NCBI RefSeq assembly: GCF_014873145.1
Contig: NZ_JADBEK010000001.1
Span: 8,060,001 to 8,124,000 of the forward strand
Length of the DNA stretch: 64,000 bases
Reading direction: 5' to 3'
DNA from: Nonomuraea angiospora
Lineage (GTDB): Bacteria > Actinomycetota > Actinomycetes > Streptosporangiales > Streptosporangiaceae
The notes beneath the pieces are model-generated. The model was not told the origin of the DNA. It saw only the letters and a list, made by a program, of their open reading frames with translations, and ran no database searches. Below, piece after piece: positions 52,063-60,589 of this stretch. The stretch's first letter is position 1; each line of letters begins with the position of its first letter. Both the position numbers and the translations under genes were made by a program.

Positions 52063-52249
52063 CCGTTAACGGGACAAACTGGTACGGTCTGCCTGAATGG
52101 TCAGGGGTGGCAGCGGGGCGATGCCGAATCGTCGGGATTAACCCCCGCGCGATCACCAGCTTTCATTACCCTGAGAGAGGGCCGCCGAGTCCGGTCTCTG
52201 ACGGTGCAGAGCCAGCCAGGACGGACCACCAGGAAAGGGGCGGTGCTAA
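52063..52249 (+). promoter_or_regulatory. Foldable 5' leader of the NYN-domain gene
   Basis: Several stems can form: CCCT/AGGG (52169-52181), a bulged GTCC-GTC-TCTG against CAGA-GAC-GGAC (52189-52226), and CACC/GGTG (52227-52245), whose loop holds the AGGAAAGGGG ribosome site. GCCGCC at 52181-52186 could instead pair with GGCGGT at 52239-52244. Alternative pairing next to the ribosome site is what a translational riboregulator would show. No known riboswitch was recognised. Confidence 0.4.
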
Positions 52250-53467
52250 GTGGATCGCTGTGCGCTGTTCGTGGACGCCGGCTATCTGCTGGCCGATGGC
52301 GCGATGGCCGTGCACGGCACGCGTCATCGCGAAGCGGTTGCCTGGGACTACCCGGGGCTGCTCCAGCTGATGACCAGCCTGTCGCGCGAGCGCACCGGCC
52401 TGCCGCTGCTGAGGTGCTACTGGTACGAGGCGACGGTCGAAGGCCGTCGCACGCCGGAGCACGACGCGTTGGCCGACATACCGGGCCTCAAGCTCAGGCT
52501 GTCGCGCATCCGGCCGGGCCGGCGCGAAGGCGTCGACGCCCAGGTCCACCGCGACCTCATGACGCTCGCCCGCAACAACGCCATCTGCGACGCGGTGGTC
52601 GTGAGCGGGGACGAGGACCTGGCCCAGGTCGTGTGCGACGCGCAGGACCTCGGCATCAGGGTCAGCGTGATCCACATCGCGGCCGACGGCGGCTGGGCCG
52701 TGTCGCGGTCGCTGCGCCAGGAGTGCGACGACCTGGTCGAGCTGGGCGCCGTCCACCTGCGCCCCTACGTCAGCCTCGTGGCGGGCATCACCGAGTCGTC
52801 CAACGGGCACCAGCCGGTCAGCAACGGGCAGGCCGCCCATTCGCTGCCGCCCGCCCAGCCGTCGCTGCCCCCATCCCTGCCCTCGTCGCTGCCCCCGCTG
52901 CCGCCGTCCAGCGGCAGCCACGCCGCCGGCTCCTCCTCGACGCCGTCCTCGTCCAACGGGTCCTCCTCCGGGCGCGGGCAGTCGTCCACGCCGCCCGTGC
53001 TGCCGACGTACGCCAGCTACCAGCCCGAGCAGCCGCCGGCCACGCCGGCGCCACCGGCCGCCCCGGCCACCGGGCCCATCCAGTCGCAGTCGCAGTCGCC
53101 CAGCACCGGGCAGTTCGCCAGCCCGTCGTCCAGCGGCACCTACCAGCCCGCCCAGCTGGGGCCGTACACGGGGCCGCAGCCCGCGCCCGTCACCCCGCCG
53201 TCCGCGGCCACCGCCGGCGCCACCACGCTGGCGGACGCGGTCAAGTCCGCCCACCGGGAGGGGCACGACTTCGGCGAGTCCGTGGCGCGCGACGCGCCCG
53301 CGCTGTGGCTGGAGGCGGTGCTGGCGCGCAAGCCGCGAATGCCTTCGGACCTGGAGGCGCGGTTGCTGCAGGGGTCTTCCCTGCCGATCGACTTCCTGCT
53401 GCACGACGAGGTACGGCATGCGCTGAGACGCGGCTTCTGGGACGCCTTGGAACGCGCCCGCCACTGA
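52250..53467 (+). CDS. NYN (PIN-like) domain protein with disordered linker
   Basis: A 405-residue protein. Residues about 1-175 are an NYN/LabA-type nuclease fold: CALFVDAGYLL (first Asp), GVDAQVHRDLMTLA, and VVSGDEDLAQVV (acidic residues), the usual metal-binding set of PIN-like RNases. Residues about 185-330 are a low-complexity Ser/Pro/Gln-rich linker. About 335-405 form a short helical C-terminal domain (TLADAVKSAHREGHDFGES, LPIDFLLHDEVRHALRRGFW). A cytoplasmic RNA-processing role is likely. The GTG start lies nine bases after AGGAAAGGGG. Confidence 0.85.
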   Translation: MDRCALFVDAGYLLADGAMAVHGTRHREAVAWDYPGLLQLMTSLSRERTGLPLLRCYWYEATVEGRRTPEHDALADIPGLKLRLSRIRPGRREGVDAQVHRDLMTLARNNAICDAVVVSGDEDLAQVVCDAQDLGIRVSVIHIAADGGWAVSRSLRQECDDLVELGAVHLRPYVSLVAGITESSNGHQPVSNGQAAHSLPPAQPSLPPSLPSSLPPLPPSSGSHAAGSSSTPSSSNGSSSGRGQSSTPPVLPTYASYQPEQPPATPAPPAAPATGPIQSQSQSPSTGQFASPSSSGTYQPAQLGPYTGPQPAPVTPPSAATAGATTLADAVKSAHREGHDFGESVARDAPALWLEAVLARKPRMPSDLEARLLQGSSLPIDFLLHDEVRHALRRGFWDALERARH

Positions 53468-54008
53468 CCCACCCCCCAGCCACCCCGCCCCACCGGCCAC
53501 TTCCCCACCTCACCGGCCAGCCTTACCCACTCCCGCTTCGCCACCCGCCCCCGCCGGCCAGCCCACGGCTCCCGCCTCGCTCACCCACGTGACCTTCCGG
53601 CATGGAGCTTTCCGGCCGCAGCACTTCCCACTACAGAAATCCTGGCAACTGGGCTTCCCGTTACGCGACCGCTCCGGCCTCCTGGCCGAGCCGCTCCGTG
53701 GCCGCTCCCACGCACCAACGCCTCGCCACGCACGGCCGCCTCCGCCACCGATCCTCACGCCCCAGCACCGGCCCGCCTCCAGCAACGCCCGTCCCCAGCG
53801 CTGGCCCGTCCCTAGCGGCGACGCGCCTGCGGCACCCGGCCCGCCCGTGATTCTGGCCCGCTCTGAGCGCCGTTCGCGTTGGGCCGGGCCGCGCCGTCCG
53901 GCCGCTCGCCGACGCGGCGCTTGAGAAGCGGAGGCGGCGGTGCGGTGTTCCGGGGCGGTGCTTGGCGTGTGAGCCGACGTCGGTCGGGAGGCAGGGGCAG
54001 GGTCAGGG
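53468..54008. other. Convergent intergenic region, pyrimidine-rich on the plus strand (541 nt)
   Basis: No supported gene. The plus strand is strongly C-rich (many CACC, CCGCC and CTTCC runs, with CACCGGCCA repeated near 53499 and 53510). A lower-GC patch at about 53590-53690 breaks the pattern. Open frames on both strands have low-complexity translations. Confidence 0.5.
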
Positions 54009-54638
54009 TCAGGAGATGGCGTCGAAGCCGGCGCGGAGGTGGTTGAGGCGGTCCGTGAGGTCGGACAGGGGGACGGAGAGGGCCGGGTCCTGGGACTTGC
54101 GGGCCAGCTCCCGCACCCGCGCCAGCTCGTCCTCCACCGCCGTCAGCCGCCGCGACAGCTCGGGCAGCACCGAGGCGTGGTCGCCGACCCCAGGCGGCAG
54201 TTCGCCGCTGACGCGGTCGCGGAGCAGGGACGCCTGCTCGGCCAGCCGCTTGTTCATGTTGTACAGCTCCGTGAACACCGACACCTTCGCCCGCAGCACC
54301 CACGGGTCGAACGGCTTGGTCAGGTAGTCGACCGCGCCGGCCGCGTAGCCGCGGAAGGCGTAGTCGGGCGCGCTGTCCACCACGGTCAGGAAGATGATCG
54401 GGATGTTCCTGGTCCGCTCCCGCCGCTTGATGTGCGCGGCCGTCTCGAAGCCGTCCATGCCGGGCATGCGCACGTCCAGCAGGATCAAGGCGAACTCGGT
54501 GTTGAGCAACGCCTTGAGGGCCTCCTCGCCCGATCTGGCACGCACCGGCACCAGGTCGAGCGAGGAGAGGATGGCTTCGAGGGCGATCAGGTTCTCCTCG
54601 CGGTCGTCAACGAGGAGAATCTTGGCGCGATCCGGCAT
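54009..54638 (-). CDS. Response regulator: receiver domain with helical C-terminus
   Basis: A 209-residue cytoplasmic protein. Residues about 5-125 form a receiver: ILLVDDREEN acidic pocket, LILLDVRMPGMDGFE with the phospho-Asp, and DYLTKPFDP with the conserved Lys. Residues about 125-209 form coiled-coil helices with no DNA-binding or enzymatic domain, so it probably signals through protein contacts. It starts 4 nt after the hybrid kinase stop, in the same operon; its AAGGG ribosome site lies in the end of the kinase gene. Confidence 0.9.
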   Translation of the reverse strand: MPDRAKILLVDDREENLIALEAILSSLDLVPVRARSGEEALKALLNTEFALILLDVRMPGMDGFETAAHIKRRERTRNIPIIFLTVVDSAPDYAFRGYAAGAVDYLTKPFDPWVLRAKVSVFTELYNMNKRLAEQASLLRDRVSGELPPGVGDHASVLPELSRRLTAVEDELARVRELARKSQDPALSVPLSDLTDRLNHLRAGFDAIS

Positions 54639-54641
54639 CGA

Positions 54642-57600
54642 TCACGACCCTTCGGCTGCTGAGGCTGACGAGTCGGACATGGACCCGCGCCCGCGGCTCA
54701 GCCAGCCGCGCAGGCGTTCGAGCAGACGGTCCACGTCCACCGGCTTGGGGACGTAGTCGGACGCGCCGGAGGCGATGCTCTTCTCGCGATCGCCCCGCAT
54801 GACCTTGGCGGTCAACGCGATGATCGGCAGGTCGGCGAACTGAGGCATGCGCCGGATGGCGGAGGTGGTGGCCCAGCCGTCCATCTCCGGCATCATGATG
54901 TCCATCAGCACGAGCGCGACGTCCTCGTTTCGTTCGAGCTGCTCGATCCCCTCCCGACCGTTTTCAGCGTAGACGACCGTGGAACCGTGTCGTTCCAGGA
55001 CGCTGGTCAACGCGAACACGTTACGGATGTCGTCGTCCACGATGAGGATCTTGGCACCGCTGAGCGGGTCGTCGCCCTGCCACTGGACCGGCGTCTCCAC
55101 CGGCTCGACCAGCTCCGGCATCGGCAGGTCGAGCGGCAGCGGCGGCTCGGGCGCGACCGCGGCGGCCGACTCCTCCGCCGGCGCCGTCATCAGCTGGCGG
55201 CGGGCCACGCCGCCGTCGGTGGCGGCCAGCGGGCCGGTGTAGGAGGCCGGCAGGTAGAGCGTGAACGTGCTGCCCTTGCCCAGCTCGCTGTCCACGTGGA
55301 TCTCGCCGCCGAGCAGCCTGGCGATGTCGCGGCAGATCGCCAGGCCCAGGCCCGTGCCGCCGTACTTGCGGCTCGTCGTGCCGTCGGCCTGTCTGAACGC
55401 CTCGAAGATGACGTCGCGCTTGTCGGGCGCGATGCCGATGCCGGTGTCGATCACCTGGAAGGCGAGCAGGTCGTCGGCGCCGTGCAGGGTGTCGTCGTCG
55501 TAGTCGACCCCGGGCGGGGCCATCGCGACGCGCAGCTTCACCTCGCCCCGCGGCGTGAACTTCACCGCGTTGGAGAGCAGGTTGCGCAGCACCTGCTGCA
55601 GGCGCTGCTCGTCGGCGCGCAGCTCCTTCGGCACGTCGGACTCGACGTCGACGCTGAACGACAGCCCCTTGTCCTGCGCCAGCGGCGTGAACGCCGCCTC
55701 CAGCAGGTCGACCATCTTCGGCAGCGACACCTGGATCGGGTGGATGTCCATCCGGCCCGCCTCGACCTTGGACAGGTCGAGCATGTCGTTGATGAGCTGG
55801 AGCAGCGACGAGCCCGCGCTGTGGATCGTACGGGCGAACTCCACCTGCTGCGAGGTCAGGTTGCCCTCGGCGTTCTCGGTCAGCAGCTTGGCCAGCACCA
55901 GCAGGCTGTTGAGCGGCGTGCGCAGCTCGTGGGACATGTTCGCGAGGAACTCGGACTTGTAGCGCGAGGAGACCGCGAGCTGCTCGGCGCGCTCCTCCAG
56001 CGTGCGGCGGGCCTGCTCGATCTGGAAGTTCTGGATCTCGATCGCGCGGTTCTGCTTGGCCAGCAGCGCCGCCTTGTCCTCCAGCTCGGCGTTGGACCTG
56101 CGCAGCTCCTCCTGCTGGCGCTGCAGCTCGTCGGAGCGCTCCTGGAGCTCCCTGGTGAGCCGCTGCGACTCGGTGAGCAGGTCTTCGGTGCGGGAGTTGG
56201 CGATGATCGTGTTCATCGTGACACCGATGGTCTCGACGAGCTGGCGCAGGAAGTCGAGGTGCACCTCGCCGAACGGCGTGAACGAGGCCAGCTCGAGCAC
56301 GCCGAGCACCCGGCTCTCGAACAGGATCGGCAGCACCACGATCTGCGCGGGCGTGGACTGGCTGAGCCCGCTGTCGATGGTGATGAACTGCGGCGGCACG
56401 TCGTCGAGCATGATGTGCCGGCCCTCGGCCGCCGCCTGGCCGACGATGCCCTCGCCGATCGCGAAGCGCTGGCGCGGGCCCTGGCCGGGGCGCACGCCGT
56501 ACCCGCCGATCAGGATCAGCTCGTGGTCGCCCTCGGGGTCGATGCTGTAGAAGGCGCCGTAGCGGGCCGAGACCAGCGGCGTCAGCTCGCTCATCGTCAG
56601 CTTGGCCACCTCGAGCAGGTCGCGGTGGCCCTGCATGAGCCGGGAGATGCGGGCCAGGTTGGACTTGAGCCAGTCCTGCTCCTGGTTGGCCTGGGTGGTC
56701 TCGCGGAGGTTGGCCACCATCGAGTTGATGTTGTCCTTCAGCTCCGCCAGCTCGCCCTGCGCCTCGACGGCGATCGAGCGGGTCAGGTCGCCCCGGGCCA
56801 CGGCGCTGGTGACGGTGGCGATGGCGCGCACCTGCGTGGTGAGGTTGCCGGCCAGCTCGTTGACGCTCTCGGTGAGCCGCTTCCACGTGCCCTCGACGCC
56901 CTCGACCCGGGCCTGGCCGCCCAGCTGCCCCTCGGAGCCCACCTCTCGGGCGACTCGGGTCACCTCGGAGGCGAACGAGGACAGCTGGTCCACCATGCGG
57001 TTGATGGTGGTCTTCAGGGCCAGGATCTCGCCCTGGGCGTCCACGTCGATCTTGCGGGTGAGGTCGCCGTTGGCCACGGCCGTGGTGACCTCGGCGATGT
57101 TACGCACCTGCGAGGTCAGGTTGTTGGCCATGAAGTTGACGTTGTCGGTGAGGTCCTTCCAGACGCCCGAGACGCCGGTCACCCGGGCCTGTCCGCCGAG
57201 CTGGCCCTGCGTGCCCACCTCGCGCGCCACTCGGGTGACCTCGTCGGCGAAGGAGGACAGCTGGTCCACCATCGTGTTGAGGGTGTCCTTGAGCTGGAGG
57301 ATCTCGCCCTGCGCGTCGACGGTGATCTTCTTCGACAGGTCGCCCTGGGCCACCGCCGACGACACGGCCGCGATCTGGCGCACCTGGGAGGTCAGGTTGT
57401 TGGCCATGAAGTTGACGTTGTCGGTGAGGTCCTTCCAGACCCCGGACACGCCGCGCACCTGGGCCTGGCCGCCCAGCTGGCCCTCGGTGCCCACCTCCCG
57501 GGCGACTCGGGTCACCTCGGAGGCGAACGACGACAGCTGCTCCACCATCGTGTTCATGGTCGACTTGAGCTCGAGGATCTCGCCCTGGGCGTCCACGTCG

Positions 57601-58826
57601 ATCTTGCGGGTGAGGTCGCCGTTGGCCACGGCGGTGGTCACCTGGGCGATGTTGCGCACCTGATAGGTCAGGTTGTTGGCCATCGAGTTGACGTTGTCCG
57701 TCAGGTCCTTCCAGACCCCGGACACGCCCTTCACCTCGGCCCGGCCACCCAGCTTGCCCTCGGTGCCCACCTCGCGGGCGACCCGGGTGACCTCGTCGGC
57801 GAAGGAGGACAGCTGGTCCACCATCGTGTTGAGGGTGTCCTTGAGCTGGAGGATCTCGCCCTCGGCATCGACGGTGATCTTCTTCGACAGGTTGCCCTGG
57901 GCCACCGCCGTCGCCACGGTCGCGATGCTGCGCACCTGGGAGGTCAGGTTGTTGGCCATGAAGTTGACGTTGTCGGTGAGGTCCTTCCAGACGCCCGAGA
58001 CGCCTGTCACCTGGGCCTGGCCGCCGAGCTGGCCCTCGGTGCCCACCTCGCGGGCGACCCGGGTGACCTCCTCGGCGAAGCCGGACAGCTGGTCGACCAT
58101 CGTGTTGACGGTGTTCTTCAGCTCGAACATCTCGCCCACGGCGTCGACCGTCACCTTGCGGCTCAGGTCGCCCTTGGCCACCGCGGTGGTCACGACCGCG
58201 ATGTCGCGCACCTGCGCGGCCACGCGGGACGACATCGTGTTGACGGCCTCGGTGAGGTCGCGCCAGCTCCCCGACATGCCGCGCAGGTTGGCGCTGCCGC
58301 CCAGCCGGCCCTCGGTGCCGGCCTCGCGCGCCACCCTGGTCACCTCGCTGTTGAACAGCGCGAGCTGGTCGACCATGCCGTTGATGGCCTTGCCCAGGCG
58401 GCGCACCTCGCCCCTGGCGGAGCGGTCGAGGTCGATCCGGCGTGACAGGTCGCCCTTGGCGACCGCGTCGATCACGTCGGCCGCGCCGCTCACGGGGCTC
58501 ACCAGGGCGTCGATCAGCTGGTTGACCGACTCGACGCTCTCCGCCCACGCGCCGACGCCCGGCCCGGGCGTCAGCCGCTCGCCGAACCGGCCCTCCCTGA
58601 CGACCTCTTTACGAACGCGCACCAGCTCGTTGGCCAGGTGTTCGCGGCGGTCGGCCACTTCGTTGAGCAGCAGCCGGACCTCGCTGAGGATCCCGGGAGG
58701 CGCGTGGGGGACACGACGCCGGAAATCACCGTCCCGCCAGGAGAAAAGAGTCTCGAGGATGGGAATGAGATCCGACTCGGTGTAGGTCCTCTCCTCCGGG
58801 CTTGGCGCGGCCTTGGCCGTGGTCAT
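54642..58826 (-). CDS. Cytoplasmic hybrid histidine kinase with seven HAMP-type repeats, GAF, kinase core and receiver
   Basis: A 1394-residue protein with no membrane segment. Seven repeats of about 92 residues (113-718) each carry the HAMP-like AVA-x-GDL and linker [16 protein letters not shown], as in fungal group III (Nik1/Os-1) kinases that respond to osmotic stress. A GAF domain follows (about 745-875), then a coiled coil, the dimerisation/phospho-site NMSHELRTP (His965), ATPase motifs ([29 protein letters not shown]), and a C-terminal receiver ([13 protein letters not shown], phospho-Asp 1308; DYVPKPVD). The ATG at 58826 is chosen because GAAGGAGG lies four bases upstream; ATG 58877 is in frame but lacks a site. 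Its partner is probably the response regulator downstream. Confidence 0.93.
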   Translation of the reverse strand: MTTAKAAPSPEERTYTESDLIPILETLFSWRDGDFRRRVPHAPPGILSEVRLLLNEVADRREHLANELVRVRKEVVREGRFGERLTPGPGVGAWAESVESVNQLIDALVSPVSGAADVIDAVAKGDLSRRIDLDRSARGEVRRLGKAINGMVDQLALFNSEVTRVAREAGTEGRLGGSANLRGMSGSWRDLTEAVNTMSSRVAAQVRDIAVVTTAVAKGDLSRKVTVDAVGEMFELKNTVNTMVDQLSGFAEEVTRVAREVGTEGQLGGQAQVTGVSGVWKDLTDNVNFMANNLTSQVRSIATVATAVAQGNLSKKITVDAEGEILQLKDTLNTMVDQLSSFADEVTRVAREVGTEGKLGGRAEVKGVSGVWKDLTDNVNSMANNLTYQVRNIAQVTTAVANGDLTRKIDVDAQGEILELKSTMNTMVEQLSSFASEVTRVAREVGTEGQLGGQAQVRGVSGVWKDLTDNVNFMANNLTSQVRQIAAVSSAVAQGDLSKKITVDAQGEILQLKDTLNTMVDQLSSFADEVTRVAREVGTQGQLGGQARVTGVSGVWKDLTDNVNFMANNLTSQVRNIAEVTTAVANGDLTRKIDVDAQGEILALKTTINRMVDQLSSFASEVTRVAREVGSEGQLGGQARVEGVEGTWKRLTESVNELAGNLTTQVRAIATVTSAVARGDLTRSIAVEAQGELAELKDNINSMVANLRETTQANQEQDWLKSNLARISRLMQGHRDLLEVAKLTMSELTPLVSARYGAFYSIDPEGDHELILIGGYGVRPGQGPRQRFAIGEGIVGQAAAEGRHIMLDDVPPQFITIDSGLSQSTPAQIVVLPILFESRVLGVLELASFTPFGEVHLDFLRQLVETIGVTMNTIIANSRTEDLLTESQRLTRELQERSDELQRQQEELRRSNAELEDKAALLAKQNRAIEIQNFQIEQARRTLEERAEQLAVSSRYKSEFLANMSHELRTPLNSLLVLAKLLTENAEGNLTSQQVEFARTIHSAGSSLLQLINDMLDLSKVEAGRMDIHPIQVSLPKMVDLLEAAFTPLAQDKGLSFSVDVESDVPKELRADEQRLQQVLRNLLSNAVKFTPRGEVKLRVAMAPPGVDYDDDTLHGADDLLAFQVIDTGIGIAPDKRDVIFEAFRQADGTTSRKYGGTGLGLAICRDIARLLGGEIHVDSELGKGSTFTLYLPASYTGPLAATDGGVARRQLMTAPAEESAAAVAPEPPLPLDLPMPELVEPVETPVQWQGDDPLSGAKILIVDDDIRNVFALTSVLERHGSTVVYAENGREGIEQLERNEDVALVLMDIMMPEMDGWATTSAIRRMPQFADLPIIALTAKVMRGDREKSIASGASDYVPKPVDVDRLLERLRGWLSRGRGSMSDSSASAAEGS
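56673..58490 (-). repeat. Array of seven HAMP-type coding repeats (about 276 bp each)
   Basis: Seven units (six with 92-codon period, the first 94) encode AVA-[K/Q/N/R]-G-[D/N]-L-[S/T]. Units 3 and 5, and 4 and 6, are more alike than neighbours are, pointing to duplication of a two-unit block. Nucleotide similarity is high enough for recombination to change copy number. Confidence 0.88.
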
Positions 58827-58946
58827 GGGGCCTCCTTCACTCGCGGCGGGCTCCGGCGAGTGATTCAAGTCTGTCACGATGAGTAGCTCGTAGTCCTGTC
58901 CTTGGATTTACCCCAAGTCAGCTGGAAGTGTGGTAGGCACGGTGGG

Positions 58947-60491
58947 ATGACTGCTTCTCCCCATGCGGTGCTCGCTGCGACGTTCGCGCCGGGCGATACC
59001 GCTGTGACGGCTGCGATGAGGTTCACGCGCGAAGTGATGACCGCGTGGGCCACCGGTGGCGTGCTCCATACCGCCGAACAAGTCGCGGGGGATCTCGCCG
59101 AGCAGGTCGCTGACGAGCCGTTTGAGGTGATCTGGAAGCATCTCGGGGATGGCGTACAGGTAGAACTGAGGCAGCGCAGCCTCTCACAGGGCGATCCGAA
59201 AGCTCCTTCCGCGAATGTCGAAGAGTGGGGAGTCACCTTCACGGGCGAGTCCCGTGTCCATTGGGCTAGGCTCACGCTACCTGGCTCTCCGGACAGGGTG
59301 GCAGCCGAATGGTTGGAGGAGAGCGCCCGAGGGCCACACTGGCTGGGCTTCCTCGCCGATGCGAGCGATCTGCTCGCGGGCACGCTCGACCCGGACATGG
59401 TACCTGCCATCATCGCCCAAGTCGTAGTGCCGCGTTTGTCCAGCTGGTGCGCCGTCTACACCTCCGACGGCTCCACCGGTCCGATGCGGCTGGTCTATCT
59501 CTGGCACGCCGACGAGGCCAGGATCGACGGGCTGCGGGAGCAGCTCGCCGACATGGACGTCGCCGCCGCCGACGCCAGGGTCACCTCGACCGTCCACCTG
59601 GCCGACTCGCAGGTGCTCGCGGTGCCGCTCACGGCGCGCGGGCGCGGGCTCGGCATGATGTGCCTGGGCCGGCCCGACCGCTTCCCCGACGACGTCATCC
59701 AGTTCGCCGAGGACATCAGCAGGCGTGCCGCGCTGGCCATGGACAACGCCCGGCTCTACGCCCAGCAGGCCGCCGCCAACCGGGCGCTCCAGCGCAGCCT
59801 GCTGCCGCCCAACGAGCCCGAGGTCCCGGGGCTCGACTACGGCGTCATCTACGAGCCCGCCGGCGAGACCAACGAGGTCGGCGGCGACTTCTACGACCTG
59901 TTCAAGGCGGGCGACGACTCGTGGCGGTTCGCGATCGGCGACGTGTGCGGCACCGGCCCCGAGGCCGCCGCCGTGACCGGGCTCGCCCGCCACACGCTGC
60001 GGCTGCTGGCCCGCGAGGGCTATGGCGTCGCCGCCGTGCTCGGGCGGCTCAACCAGGCGATCCTGGAGGAGGGCGAGCGCGCCAGGTTTCTCACTCTGCT
60101 GCACGGCGACATCACGCCCGTCTCGACCGGGCTGGAGGTGCGCCTGGTCTCGGCCGGGCACCCCGAGGCGCTGCGGCTCAAGCCGAGCGGCAAGGTGGAG
60201 GCCGTGACCACGCCGCAGTCGCTGCTGGGGGTCTTCCACGAGGTCATGTTCGAGGCCGACACGGTGCACCTGGAGCACGGCGACGTGCTGCTGGCGGTGA
60301 CCGACGGGGTGACGGAGCGGCGCTCGGGCGGCCGGCTGCTCGACGACGACGGCGGGCTGGCCAAGCTGCTGGCCGAATGCGCCGGGCTGTCGGCCAGGGC
60401 CGTGGCCGAGCGCATCCGCAGGGGCGCCGCCGACTTCGCCTCGGAGCCGAGCCAGGACGACCTGGCCATCGTGGTGCTGCGCGCCCGCTAA
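58947..60491 (+). CDS. SpoIIE-type PP2C phosphatase with GAF domain
   Basis: A 514-residue cytoplasmic protein. The N-terminal ~120 residues look like a diverged GHKL/anti-sigma-kinase-like fold (AAMRFTREVMTAWATGG). A GAF domain covers about 135-275. A short coiled coil (NARLYAQQAAANRALQRSLLPP) leads to the SpoIIE phosphatase: GGDFYDLF, IGDVCGTGPEAA, LLAVTDGVTERR and DDLAIVVLR supply the acidic metal residues. Such enzymes dephosphorylate anti-sigma-factor antagonists in partner-switching. It is divergent from the hybrid kinase across 120 nt. A TAGGCA hexamer lies seven bases before the ATG. Confidence 0.9.
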   Translation: MTASPHAVLAATFAPGDTAVTAAMRFTREVMTAWATGGVLHTAEQVAGDLAEQVADEPFEVIWKHLGDGVQVELRQRSLSQGDPKAPSANVEEWGVTFTGESRVHWARLTLPGSPDRVAAEWLEESARGPHWLGFLADASDLLAGTLDPDMVPAIIAQVVVPRLSSWCAVYTSDGSTGPMRLVYLWHADEARIDGLREQLADMDVAAADARVTSTVHLADSQVLAVPLTARGRGLGMMCLGRPDRFPDDVIQFAEDISRRAALAMDNARLYAQQAAANRALQRSLLPPNEPEVPGLDYGVIYEPAGETNEVGGDFYDLFKAGDDSWRFAIGDVCGTGPEAAAVTGLARHTLRLLAREGYGVAAVLGRLNQAILEEGERARFLTLLHGDITPVSTGLEVRLVSAGHPEALRLKPSGKVEAVTTPQSLLGVFHEVMFEADTVHLEHGDVLLAVTDGVTERRSGGRLLDDDGGLAKLLAECAGLSARAVAERIRRGAADFASEPSQDDLAIVVLRAR

Positions 60492-60506
60492 TCCGCTCAA
60501 CAACGC

Positions 60507-60544
60507 CTCCCTGTGACAGCGTCGCCACATGCTGTCACCGGGAG
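60507..60544. terminator. Hairpin between convergent genes
   Basis: CTCCC and GTGACAGC pair with GCTGTCAC and GGGAG (60507-60520 against 60531-60544), giving a 13-bp interrupted stem with a 10-nt loop after the phosphatase stop. Confidence 0.65.
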
Positions 60545-60589
60545 AGTCCGACGGTCAAGTCGATCGGTCAGCGAACTTTTTATAGTGTG

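Noticed and set aside
52169..52226. TPP or guanidine-II riboswitch in the NYN leader
   Set aside because: CTGAGAG and ACGG loops are suggestive, but the second conserved half of a TPP element is missing, and the second ACGG hairpin has only two closing pairs. Neither riboswitch normally controls NYN genes.
53510..53785. Minus-strand frame with a cysteine-rich core in the convergent gap
   Set aside because: The cysteines come from one short lower-GC patch flanked by Gly/Arg low complexity. No start signal or recognised family.
54987..58445. Open frame of about 1150 codons opposite the hybrid kinase
   Set aside because: It mirrors the kinase repeat array, has a biased His/Val/Gly/Leu composition and no family motif. 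It is a by-product of high GC and the repeated codons.
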